Shown here: positions 26,918 through 35,097 of the stretch, in pieces
Layout: each line of letters opens with the position of its first letter
How positions within the stretch are numbered: position 1 is the stretch's first letter
From: Microbacterium capsulatum
Lineage (GTDB): Bacteria > Actinomycetota > Actinomycetes > Actinomycetales > Microbacteriaceae
Length of the DNA stretch: 64,000 nt
Reading direction: 5' to 3'
NCBI RefSeq assembly: GCF_030865425.1
Contig: NZ_JAVFCB010000005.1
Coordinates: 153,974 to 217,973 of the forward strand
The notes under the pieces: generated by a model
What the model saw: the letters and a program-made list of their open reading frames with translations, nothing else
Told to the model about the DNA's origin: nothing
Database searches by the model: none
Translations under genes and position numbers: made by a program

Positions 26918-28204
26918 ATGACCGGATCCGGCACCGCGGCGACGGCGGGCTCCTCCGTGGAGCGCACCGTCGCCGCGGTGTGGCGCATCGAGTCGGCGAA
27001 GATCGTCGCCACTCTCACCCGGTTCACCGGGGACTTCGGCCTCGCCGAGGACCTCGCCCAGGACGCCCTGCTCGAGGCGCTCGCGCAGTGGCCGCGGGAC
27101 GGCGTGCCGGCGAACCCCGCCGCGTGGCTGACCGCGGTCGCCAAGCGCCGGGCGATCGACGGCTGGCGCCGCCGGGAGCGCTACGACGACCGCATCGCGG
27201 CGCTCGCGCACGATCTGGCGCGCGAGCAGGACGATGCCGCGGATGCACCGCCCTGGGATCCGGACGCGATCGACGACGACGTGCTGCGGCTGGTGTTCAT
27301 CGCGTGCCACCCCGTGCTGTCCCGGGAGGCCCGCGTGGCGCTCACGCTGCGCGTGGTCGGCGGCCTGTCGACCGAGCAGATCGCGCGGGCCTTCCTCGTG
27401 CCGACCGCCACGGTGCAGCAGCGGATCGTGCGCGCCAAGAAGACGCTCGCGGCAGCTCAGGCGCCGTTCGAGGTGCCGGCGCGGGACGAGTTCCCGACCC
27501 GGCTCGGCGCCGTGCTGGGCGTGCTGTACCTCGTGTTCAACGAGGCGCACGCGGCGACCGCGGGGGAGGACTGGCTGCGTCCCGACCTCGGCCGGGAGGC
27601 GATCCGGCTGGCGCGGGTGCTCGCCGGGCTGACGCCGCAGGAGCCGGACGTGCACGCCCTGCTCGCCCTGATGGAGCTGACCGCCGCGCGCTTCCCTGCG
27701 CGGACGGACGCGAACGGGGATCCGATCCTCCTCGCCGACCAGGATCGCGGCCGCTGGGACCGGGGCAGGATCGCCCGCGGCAGGGCCGCGCTCGCCCGCG
27801 CCGACTCGTTCGGCCGAGGCCGCGGCGCCTACGCGCTGCAGGCCGCGATCGCGGAGTGCCATGCGGTGGCGCCGTCGGTGCAGGAGACCGACTGGGAGCG
27901 GATCGTGCTGCTGTACGAGGCGCTCGGCCGCATCGCCCCGTCTCCGGTCGTCGAGCTGAACCGCGCCGCCGCGGTCGCCATGGCCACCGGACCCGCCTCG
28001 GCGCTGCGGATCGTCGACGGCCTGGTCGCCGGGGGAGCCCTGCGCGGCTACCACCTGCTGCCCGCGACCCGCGGCGAGCTGCTGCTGCGGCTGGGGCGCG
28101 TCGAGGAGGCCCGCTCGGAGTTCGCGACCGCGGCCGCCCTTGCCGGCAACGACCGCGAGCGGGCGCTGCTCGAGCAGAAGGCGCGCGTTCCTCGGGGGCG
28201 TTGA
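26918..28204 (+). CDS. ECF42-group RNA polymerase sigma factor with C-terminal extension
   Basis: 428 residues, far longer than a plain ECF (about 190). Sigma2 includes FGLAEDLAQDALLEALAQWP and RRAIDGWRRRERYDD; sigma4 is LTLRVVGGLSTEQIARAFLV then TATVQQRIVRAKKTL; residues about 180-428 form the DUF6596/TPR-like extension that marks ECF42 (LGVLYLVFNEAH, FGRGRGAYALQAAIAECHA). No anti-sigma factor gene is near; in this group the extension is thought to take over control. Cotranscribed with the DGPF gene. The trigger is unknown. Confidence 0.93.
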   Translation: MTGSGTAATAGSSVERTVAAVWRIESAKIVATLTRFTGDFGLAEDLAQDALLEALAQWPRDGVPANPAAWLTAVAKRRAIDGWRRRERYDDRIAALAHDLAREQDDAADAPPWDPDAIDDDVLRLVFIACHPVLSREARVALTLRVVGGLSTEQIARAFLVPTATVQQRIVRAKKTLAAAQAPFEVPARDEFPTRLGAVLGVLYLVFNEAHAATAGEDWLRPDLGREAIRLARVLAGLTPQEPDVHALLALMELTAARFPARTDANGDPILLADQDRGRWDRGRIARGRAALARADSFGRGRGAYALQAAIAECHAVAPSVQETDWERIVLLYEALGRIAPSPVVELNRAAAVAMATGPASALRIVDGLVAGGALRGYHLLPATRGELLLRLGRVEEARSEFATAAALAGNDRERALLEQKARVPRGR

Positions 28205-28231
28205 GCGAGCCCCGAGCGCAGCGAGGTGCGA

Positions 28232-28409
28232 GACGAAGCGGCGGCGATCCGCGGGAGACCGCGTTTCGTCTCGGTCGCCTGCGGCGTCCTCGCTCAACGA
28301 CCCCGGGAGAGCTCTGCGGCGAGGAGCGGGACGAAGCGGCGGCGATCCGCGGGAGACCGCGTTTCGTCTCGGTCGCCTGCGGCGTCCTCGCTCAACGACC
28401 CCGGGAGAG
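28232..28409. repeat. 80-bp direct repeat (period 98) with GTTGAGCGAG-type dispersed motif
   Basis: Copies 28232-28311 and 28330-28409 look identical; 18-base spacer. Each ends with the complement of GGGTCGTTGAGCGAGGA. A degenerate inverted copy (CGTTGAGCGAGCC) spans the ECF42 stop at 28199-28212. GTTGAGCGAG/GAGACGAAACG motifs are, as I recall, dispersed repeats in Microbacteriaceae. No gene in this 270-bp gap. Confidence 0.85.
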
Positions 28410-28429
28410 GGGGGTCACTGTGCGACACG

Positions 28430-28463
28430 ACGAAGGCCGCCCTCCGAGGAGAGCGGCCTTCGT
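28430..28463. terminator. Terminator between ECF42 repeat region and Bax-inhibitor gene
   Basis: ACGAAGGCCGC (28430-28440), 12-base loop, GCGGCCTTCGT (28453-28463). Symmetric, so it can serve the minus-strand Bax-inhibitor gene and transcripts from the left. Confidence 0.7.
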
Positions 28464-28476
28464 GGGAGCGGTGAGC

Positions 28477-29415
28477 CTAGTTGCTGCGGGCGATCGCGAT
28501 CATCCGCAGGATCTCGACGTACAGCCAGACGACCGTGACCATGATGCCGAAACCGCCGAGCCAGCCGTAGACGCGCGGGGCGCCGTTGCGCACGCCCTGC
28601 TGGATCTGGTCGAAGTCCATCACGAGCGAGTACGCGGCGAGGAAGACGACGAGCACGCCGATGATGAGGCCGAGCGGGATGCCGGCGATCTTGGTGCTGT
28701 ACAGGCCGAACGCCTGGCCGGCGGGGAGGACGTGGAAGACCATCAGCACGAGGTTCAGCACCGAGAACAGCAGGTAGCCGAGCATCGCGATCATCACGAT
28801 CTTGGTCATCCGAGCCGAGGCGCGGACCTTGCCGCTCGCGAACAGGGCGAGGGTGACCGCGACCACCGCGGCGGTGGCGAGGGTGGCCTGCATCACGATG
28901 CCGGGCCAGAGCACCTCGAAGAACGCCGAGATGCCGCCGATGAAGAGGCCCTCGAAGGCGGCGTAGGCGAAGATCAGCCCGGGGCGGACCTTCTTGCGCG
29001 AGGTGAAGCTGACGATCATGGCGAGCACGAAACCGCCGAGCGCGCCGACGACCCACGGCAGGACGCTCGCGGTGCGGGCACCCGCGGCGCTCACGCCGCC
29101 GAGGGTGAAGAACCAGCCGATCGCGGCGAAGACGAGGAGGATGCCGAACAGGCCCGCGGTCTTCCACACGGTGTCCTCGACGGTCATCCGGTTGGTCTCG
29201 ATCGCGCCGGCGGACGGCGAGGCGTACATGCCCTCGAGGTGGGCGTTGACGCCGGCCTGCGGGGCGGACTGTCCGGGCGGGGGCGGCGGGGCGTACTGCC
29301 CGGCCTGGTTCGCGCCGTACGGGTTCGCACCCGCCTGCGGGTTCCCGGGATAGGTCGCGACGGCGCGCGGATCCTGCTCCTTGAACGCCGGATTGTTGAA
29401 CGCGAAATTGCTCAT
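28477..29415 (-). CDS. Bax inhibitor-1/YccA family membrane protein
   Basis: 312 residues from the ATG at 29415, chosen because GAGGAGTGAGG lies just before it. A proline/glycine/glutamine-rich cytoplasmic N-terminus of about 75 residues precedes seven hydrophobic segments; VWKTAGLFGILLVFAAIGWF is the first, and the family-typical acidic residue occurs in the last (SLVMDFDQIQQGV). TMBIM-type proteins act as pH-sensitive calcium leaks in studied cases; the bacterial role is unclear. Stand-alone gene. Confidence 0.9.
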   Translation of the reverse strand: MSNFAFNNPAFKEQDPRAVATYPGNPQAGANPYGANQAGQYAPPPPPGQSAPQAGVNAHLEGMYASPSAGAIETNRMTVEDTVWKTAGLFGILLVFAAIGWFFTLGGVSAAGARTASVLPWVVGALGGFVLAMIVSFTSRKKVRPGLIFAYAAFEGLFIGGISAFFEVLWPGIVMQATLATAAVVAVTLALFASGKVRASARMTKIVMIAMLGYLLFSVLNLVLMVFHVLPAGQAFGLYSTKIAGIPLGLIIGVLVVFLAAYSLVMDFDQIQQGVRNGAPRVYGWLGGFGIMVTVVWLYVEILRMIAIARSN

Positions 29416-29502
29416 TGTCGGCCTCACTCCTCAGAAGTGCTGGTCATCTTGTCTCTACAGTAGTCGGGGATCCTTCGAGGGGGACTGACGTACGCTATGA
29501 GC

Positions 29503-30549
29503 GTGACCAGACGGATCCCGCCCGGCTCTCCGCTCGTCATCGGGCATCGCGGGGCCCCCGGATACCGACCGGAGCACACCGCCGGCTCCTACCGCCTGGC
29601 CTTCGCGAACGGCGTCGACGCCGTCGAGCCGGACGTCGTCGCCACACGGGACGGCGTGCTCGTGATCCGGCACGAGAACGAGATCTCCGGCACTACGGAC
29701 GTCGCCGACCACTCAGAGTTCGCGGGCCGCCGCACGACCAAGCGCATCGACGGCGCCGACGTCACCGGCTGGTTCACCGAGGACTTCACCTGGGCGGAGC
29801 TCTCCACCCTGCGCTGCCGGGAGCGGCTGCCCGCGCTGCGCCCGGACTCCGCCGCGTTCGACGGCGCCGAGCCGATCCTGCGGCTGGGCGACCTGCTGGC
29901 CCTGCTCGCGGAGACGGACGGCATCGGCCTCGTGCTGGAGATCAAGCACGCCACGTACTTCGCCGGCATCGGACACGACCTCGCCGCCCTGGTCGAGCGC
30001 GACCTGCGAGCCGCGGGCTGGGCCGACGGGGAGCACGCGCTGTGGATCGAGTCGTTCGAGCGCACCGTGCTCGACGACCTGCAGTCGCGGGGCGTGCGGG
30101 CGCGGTACGTCTATCTGCTCGAGGCGATGGGATCCCCGGCCGACTTGGTCGCGCGCGACGGGGAGCGGGCGTCGACCTACGCCGACGCGCTCACGCCCGC
30201 AGGCCTGGACGCGGTCGCAGGTCTCGAGGGGGGATCGGCGCTCGACGGGATCAGCGTGGACAAGAGCCTGCTGCTCGCCGACGGTGACACGGTCGTGGCC
30301 GACGCCCACGCGCGGGGGCTCACGGTGTTCACCTGGACCTGCCGCCCCGAGAACGCGTTCCTGGATCCGCGGTTCCGCGGAGCGGGCGAGGATCGCGAGT
30401 TCGGCGACTACCGTGCCGAGTGGACGCGGATCGCCGCCACCGGGCTGGACGGCGTCTTCGTCGACCACGCCGACCTCGGAGCGGCCTTCTTCCGCGACGG
30501 ACGGTCCGGTTCCGGGCGCACCGGGAGGACCCTTCCGCCGTCCTTATGA
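29503..30549 (+). CDS. Glycerophosphodiester phosphodiesterase
   Basis: 348 residues from GTG 29503: TACGCT ends at 29496 and six bases remain, matching the leaderless spacing seen at other genes, whereas ATG 29497 would touch the -10. Catalytic elements of the GDPD TIM barrel are VIGHRGAPGYRPEHT near residue 12, EPDVVATRDGVLVIRHE near residue 43, and LVLEIKHATY near residue 144. It hydrolyses glycerophosphodiesters to glycerol-3-phosphate plus alcohol. No signal peptide, so cytoplasmic. The gene ahead of an ABC exporter is probably independent. Confidence 0.9.
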   Translation: MTRRIPPGSPLVIGHRGAPGYRPEHTAGSYRLAFANGVDAVEPDVVATRDGVLVIRHENEISGTTDVADHSEFAGRRTTKRIDGADVTGWFTEDFTWAELSTLRCRERLPALRPDSAAFDGAEPILRLGDLLALLAETDGIGLVLEIKHATYFAGIGHDLAALVERDLRAAGWADGEHALWIESFERTVLDDLQSRGVRARYVYLLEAMGSPADLVARDGERASTYADALTPAGLDAVAGLEGGSALDGISVDKSLLLADGDTVVADAHARGLTVFTWTCRPENAFLDPRFRGAGEDREFGDYRAEWTRIAATGLDGVFVDHADLGAAFFRDGRSGSGRTGRTLPPSL

Positions 30550-30567
30550 ATCTCCTACGCTGACCGC

Positions 30568-31497
30568 ATGGGCGGAATCGTTGCGGAGGGGGTGGGGCGG
30601 TCGTTCGGGGGAGTGCACGCCGTGCGCGACGCGACCTTCCACGCCGCCGAGGGCAGGATCACCGGGCTGGTCGGGCCGAACGGCGCGGGCAAGACGACGC
30701 TGCTGCTCATGCTCGCGTCCCTGCTCGCCCCCGATCGCGGCAGCATCCGCGTCGCGGACGTCGATCCGGTCGCCGACCCGATCGCAGCCCGACGGATGCT
30801 GGGCTGGATGCCGGACGCTCTCGGCGCCTGGCTCTCGCTGACGGTGCGGGAGAGCATTGTGACGACAGCCCGCCTGCACGACCTCGCCCCGCCGGACGCG
30901 GACCGCCGCGCCGCGGAGCTGCTCGACCTCGTCGGCCTGGAGCAGCTCGCGTCGACCCCGGCGAAGGTGCTCTCGCGCGGGCAGAAGCAGAAGCTGGGCC
31001 TCGCCCGCGCGCTCGTGCACGACCCGCGGATCCTGCTGCTGGACGAGCCCGCCTCCGGGCTCGACCCCCAGGCACGGGTGCAGCTGCGGACGCTGCTGCG
31101 CCGCCTCGCGGAGGAGGGAAGGACCATCCTCATCTCCAGCCACGTGCTGTCCGAGCTGGAGGAGGTCGCGGACGACACGGTGTTCCTGGTCGCCGGATCC
31201 GTCGTCGACGCTCCCGCCGTGCGGGCGCGCACATGGCGGATCCGGATCCTGCCCGAGGACGTTCCCGAGGCGGGGGCGGAGGTGCGCCGCAGCCGCGCGG
31301 CCGCAGCGCTGGGCATCGCCGAGGAGGCCGTCGGCGTGGACCGCGGTGATCTGCTCCTCGCTCTGCCGGACGAGCCCGCCGCGGCGGAGGCGCTCCGCCG
31401 TCTCGTCGCCGCGGGCATCCCGGTCATCGGCTTCGCACCTGCGCAGAGCGATCTCGAGCAGGCGTTCCTCGCCCTCGACGAGGGGAGCGGGCGATGA
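30568..31497 (+). CDS. ABC transporter ATP-binding protein (ABC-2 type exporter)
   Basis: 309 residues. Walker A GPNGAGKTT near residue 36, signature LSRGQKQKLGLARAL near 135, Walker B ILLLDEPASGLDP near 155, H-loop in LISSHVLSEL. The C-terminal third is the extra domain common in exporters of the CcmA/NatA type. Leaderless: TACGCT (30556-30561), six bases, ATG. The stop overlaps the permease start (ATGA), so the two are one transporter; substrate unknown. Confidence 0.93.
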   Translation: MGGIVAEGVGRSFGGVHAVRDATFHAAEGRITGLVGPNGAGKTTLLLMLASLLAPDRGSIRVADVDPVADPIAARRMLGWMPDALGAWLSLTVRESIVTTARLHDLAPPDADRRAAELLDLVGLEQLASTPAKVLSRGQKQKLGLARALVHDPRILLLDEPASGLDPQARVQLRTLLRRLAEEGRTILISSHVLSELEEVADDTVFLVAGSVVDAPAVRARTWRIRILPEDVPEAGAEVRRSRAAAALGIAEEAVGVDRGDLLLALPDEPAAAEALRRLVAAGIPVIGFAPAQSDLEQAFLALDEGSGR

Positions 31498-32513
31498 GCG
31501 GCTCCCGGATCTGGACGATCGCCGGGCTCGAGCTCACGCTGCGCCTGCGCAGCGTGGGCTGGTACGTGATGCTCGGCGTGTTCGCGCTCGTGCTGCTCAT
31601 CGTGACCGTGCTGGCCTTCCTGGTCTTCTCCTACCAGCCGGTCGTCGGCTCCGGCGTCTTCTCGGCCATCGTGATGCTGGTGCTGCTGCTGGTCGTGCTG
31701 ATCTCCCCGACGCTCAGCGGCTCGTCGATCAACGGCGACCGGGAATCCGCGATGCTCGCGAGCGTCCAGGTCACGCAGGCGCGCACGGGCGACATCATGA
31801 TCGGCAAGCTCCTCGCCGCGATCATCACCGGGGCGGCGTTCCTCGCCGTCGCGCTCCCGTTCCTGCTCGTCGCCATGTTCGCGGGCGGCGTCGACCCGGG
31901 CGTGCTCTCGATCTCGCTGCTGGTGCTGGCGGCCGAGATCGTGATCGTCTCGGCGATCGGGGTCGGACTGAGCGGGCTCGTCTCGCGGCCGCTGTTCTCC
32001 GTGGCGAACACGTACCTCGTCGTCGCGGCGCTGACCGTGGGCACGCTGATCGCCTTCGGCCTCGGCGGATCCGCGATCCGCACCGAGGTGCCGGTGAAGA
32101 ACCGCCCGATCGCCGCGGACGGTCGGCCGAGCTGCGACTCCTGGACGGAGAGCACCCTGCTGATGCCGCGCTACGACTACGTCTGGGGCTTCCTCGCCGC
32201 GAACCCCTTCGTGGTGCTCGCGGACGCCACGCCGACCACGTACGCGCACGGGTATCCGACCGACATGTTCGGGCAGATCAAGCTGGGCGTGCGCAGCGCC
32301 CAGCTCCCGCCGCAGCCCCAGACCTGGGACCCGTGCAACCCCGACGGCGGCTACCGGCCGCCGATGCCGAAGCAGGTGATCGACGGCACGACTCCGAGCT
32401 GGTTCGTCGGACTCGCCGTCCAGATCCTGATCGCGGGCGGGCTGTTCGCCGGCGCCTGGGCGCGCACCCGCACCCCCGCGCGCCGGCTCCCGCCGGGCAC
32501 CCGCATCGCCTGA
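31494..32513 (+). CDS. ABC-2 type transporter permease
   Basis: 339 residues with six or so hydrophobic segments. The first, MLGVFALVLLIVTVLAFLVF, follows a short cytoplasmic stretch; the sequence ISPTLSGSSINGDRE near residue 70 is a common ABC-2 permease signature (cytoplasmic coupling region). A large polar extracytoplasmic loop of about 110 residues with two Cys (RPSCDSW, WDPCNPDGG) precedes the last segment, unusual for the family and possibly disulphide-linked. Overlaps the ATPase gene by four bases. Membrane half of the exporter. Confidence 0.85.
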   Translation: MSGSRIWTIAGLELTLRLRSVGWYVMLGVFALVLLIVTVLAFLVFSYQPVVGSGVFSAIVMLVLLLVVLISPTLSGSSINGDRESAMLASVQVTQARTGDIMIGKLLAAIITGAAFLAVALPFLLVAMFAGGVDPGVLSISLLVLAAEIVIVSAIGVGLSGLVSRPLFSVANTYLVVAALTVGTLIAFGLGGSAIRTEVPVKNRPIAADGRPSCDSWTESTLLMPRYDYVWGFLAANPFVVLADATPTTYAHGYPTDMFGQIKLGVRSAQLPPQPQTWDPCNPDGGYRPPMPKQVIDGTTPSWFVGLAVQILIAGGLFAGAWARTRTPARRLPPGTRIA

Positions 32514-32555
32514 GCCGGAGTCGATGTCGGCCGCTCGATCTAGACTCGAAGGGTC

Positions 32556-35048
32556 ATGAGCGAAGCCCCTTCCCCCGTCATCCTCCCGCCCGGATCCGCC
32601 CCTGCCGGCGCCGGATCCGACGACCTGCTGGCCGGCCTGAACCCGCAGCAGCTCGACGCCGTCACCTACCGCGGGCAGGCGCTCCTCATCGTGGCCGGGG
32701 CGGGGTCGGGCAAGACCAGCGTGCTCACCCGCCGGATCGCGCTTCTGCTGCGCCGGCGCGAGGCCTGGCCGAGCCAGATCCTCGCGATCACCTTCACGAA
32801 CAAGGCCGCCGCCGAGATGCGCGAGCGCGTGGAGCGACTCGTCGGGGACGCGGCGCGCGGCATGTGGATCTCCACCTTCCACTCCGCGTGCGTGCGGATC
32901 CTGCGCCGCGAGGCCGAGCAGTTCGGGTTCACGAAGTCGTTCACGATCTACGACTCGGGCGACTCGCGCGCGCTCATCAAGCGGCTCGTGAAGGACCACG
33001 AGGCCGACGCGTTCGGGTTCACCCCGGCGGCCGTGCAGTCCCGGATCTCCAAGCTGAAGAACGAGCTGCAGGACGCCGAGTCCTACGCCCGCCAGGCGAA
33101 CATGTCGGATCCGGCGGAGCGCGTCTTCGTCGAGGTCTTCGCCGACTACCAGCGCCAGCTGCAGAAGGCGAACGCCTTCGACTTCGACGACCTGATCGGG
33201 CAGACCGTCTACCTGTTCCGCGCGTTCCCGCAGATCGCCGACGTGTACCGGCGGCGGTTCCGGCACATCCTCGTCGACGAGTACCAGGACACCAACGCCG
33301 CGCAGTACGCGCTCATCCACGAGCTCACCCGCCCCGTGCAGGGCGGCGCTCCTGAGCCGTATGCCTCGAACGGCATGATGATCTTCGAGCCCGACCCTTC
33401 GACAGGCTCGGGGACCGCGGAGGGGGCCGAGCCGGGGGCCGCGCTCACCGTCGTCGGCGACTCCGACCAGTCCATCTACGCGTTCCGCGGCGCCGACATC
33501 CGCAACATCTCCGAGTTCGAGCGGGACTTCCCCAGCGCCAAGGTCGTGCTGCTCGAGCAGAACTACCGGTCGACGCAGAACATCCTGTCCGCGGCGAACG
33601 CGGTGATCAGCAACAACTTCGACCGCAAGGACAAGAAGCTCTGGAGCGACAAGGGCGCCGGGCACGCGATCGTCGGGTTCACCGGCTACTCGCAGCACGA
33701 TGAGGCCCAGTTCGTCGCCGACGAGGTCGAGGCGCTGCGCCGGGCAGGCATGCCGTACGGCGAGATGGCCGTGTTCTACCGGACCAACTCGCAGTCGCGT
33801 GCGCTGGAGGAGATCTTCATCCGCTCGGCCGTGCCCTACAAGATCATGGGCGGCACGAAGTTCTACGAGCGCGCCGAGATCAAGGACGCCCTCGCCTACC
33901 TCGTCGCGGTCGCCAACCCGGCCGACGAGATGGCGGTGCGACGGATCCTGAACAAGCCGCGCCGCGGCATCGGCGATGTCACCGAGACGGCGATCGCCCG
34001 GTTCGCCGAGGAGCACGGGATCAGCTTCCGCGACGCGCTCGCGCACCCGACCCAGCTCGGCCTCGGGCCCAAGCTGCAGGCCGCGATCGCCCAGCTGGAC
34101 GCCGTGCTGCGCGAGGCGACCGACATCATGCTGCCGGCGTCCGGCGAGATCGCCCCGCCGACCGCGGTGGCGGAGGGCCTCACTCTGCTCCTGCAGAAGA
34201 GCGGGTACATGGATGCGCTGCGCGCGAGCCGCGACCCGCAGGACGAAGCGCGCCTGGAGAACCTCGACGAGCTCATCGCCGTGACGCGCGACTTCGCCCG
34301 GAACAGCCCGGAGGGCACGATCGTCGACTTCCTCGCCGAGGTGGCGCTCGTCGCCGACTCCGACGACCTCGACGACGAGTCCGGCGTGGTCTCGCTCATG
34401 ACGATGCACACCGCGAAGGGCCTCGAGTTCGATGCCGTGTTCGTGACCGGCGTCGAGGAGGACCTCATCCCGCACCGGATCTCGGCGAACGAGCCCGGCG
34501 GGCCGCAGGAGGAGAGACGCCTCTTCTACGTCGGCATCACCCGGGCGCGCAAGCGCCTGCACATCTCCCTCGCGATGACCCGCGCCCAGTTCGGCGAGGT
34601 GTCCGTCGCGATGCCGAGCCGGTTCCTGCAGGAGATCCCGTCCGAGCTCATCGACTGGCGGCAGTCTCCGGGCGACGTCAATTCCCGCGGCGGCACCCAG
34701 TCCCGGGCGCTGAACGCGCGCCGCCCTTCGACAGGCTCAGGGACCGGATCCGGCAGCTTCGGCGGATCCGGATCCGACCGCTTCGCCCCGCGCGAGCTGC
34801 CCCGCCGCGACGGCCTCAAGCCGCTCTCCACGGCGATGGACAAGTTCCCGAACCGCGTGACCGCGAAGGTCCGCGACAACGGCGACCTCGAGCTGAACGC
34901 CGGCGACCGGATCCGCCACGACGACTTCGGCGAAGGGAAGGTCGAGGCGATCACCGGCGAGGGCGCCAAGCGGATCGCACACGTGCGGTTCGACGCGGCG
35001 GGGCAGAAGAAGCTGCTCGTGAAGATCGCGCCGATCGAGAAGATCTGA
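32556..35048 (+). CDS. pcrA: UvrD/PcrA-type ATP-dependent DNA helicase
   Basis: 830 residues of superfamily 1A helicase. Motif I GAGSGKTSVLTRRI, Ia ITFTNKAAAEM, II LVDEYQDTNAAQY, III VGDSDQSIYAFRGADI, IV VLLEQNYRST, V MTMHTAKGLEFDAVFVTG, VI LFYVGITRARKRL. The C-terminal Tudor-like domain reads GDRIRHDDFGEGKVEAI. It unwinds DNA in repair and removes RecA. Odd points: an insert of about 30 residues between motifs II and III, and a Gly/Ser linker before the C-terminal domain, both containing PSTGSGT encoded by a 22-bp dispersed repeat. TAGACT (32541-32546) is nine bases before ATG, so the leader is minimal. Confidence 0.95.
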   Translation: MSEAPSPVILPPGSAPAGAGSDDLLAGLNPQQLDAVTYRGQALLIVAGAGSGKTSVLTRRIALLLRRREAWPSQILAITFTNKAAAEMRERVERLVGDAARGMWISTFHSACVRILRREAEQFGFTKSFTIYDSGDSRALIKRLVKDHEADAFGFTPAAVQSRISKLKNELQDAESYARQANMSDPAERVFVEVFADYQRQLQKANAFDFDDLIGQTVYLFRAFPQIADVYRRRFRHILVDEYQDTNAAQYALIHELTRPVQGGAPEPYASNGMMIFEPDPSTGSGTAEGAEPGAALTVVGDSDQSIYAFRGADIRNISEFERDFPSAKVVLLEQNYRSTQNILSAANAVISNNFDRKDKKLWSDKGAGHAIVGFTGYSQHDEAQFVADEVEALRRAGMPYGEMAVFYRTNSQSRALEEIFIRSAVPYKIMGGTKFYERAEIKDALAYLVAVANPADEMAVRRILNKPRRGIGDVTETAIARFAEEHGISFRDALAHPTQLGLGPKLQAAIAQLDAVLREATDIMLPASGEIAPPTAVAEGLTLLLQKSGYMDALRASRDPQDEARLENLDELIAVTRDFARNSPEGTIVDFLAEVALVADSDDLDDESGVVSLMTMHTAKGLEFDAVFVTGVEEDLIPHRISANEPGGPQEERRLFYVGITRARKRLHISLAMTRAQFGEVSVAMPSRFLQEIPSELIDWRQSPGDVNSRGGTQSRALNARRPSTGSGTGSGSFGGSGSDRFAPRELPRRDGLKPLSTAMDKFPNRVTAKVRDNGDLELNAGDRIRHDDFGEGKVEAITGEGAKRIAHVRFDAAGQKKLLVKIAPIEKI
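33395..33416. repeat. Dispersed 22-bp repeat, copy 1 (inside pcrA)
   Basis: CCCTTCGACAGGCTCGGGGACC. Read in frame as PSTGSGT within the insert between helicase motifs II and III. An imperfect palindrome; other copies at 34724 and 47373. Confidence 0.9.
34724..34745. repeat. Dispersed 22-bp repeat, copy 2 (inside pcrA)
   Basis: CCCTTCGACAGGCTCAGGGACC, again in the PSTGSGT frame, in the linker before the C-terminal domain. Followed at once by GGATCC-rich sequence coding Gly/Ser. Confidence 0.9.
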
Positions 35049-35097
35049 TCACGGCGGCTCGACGGTCCGGCAGGAGGGATCCGATTAGGCTGGCCTG

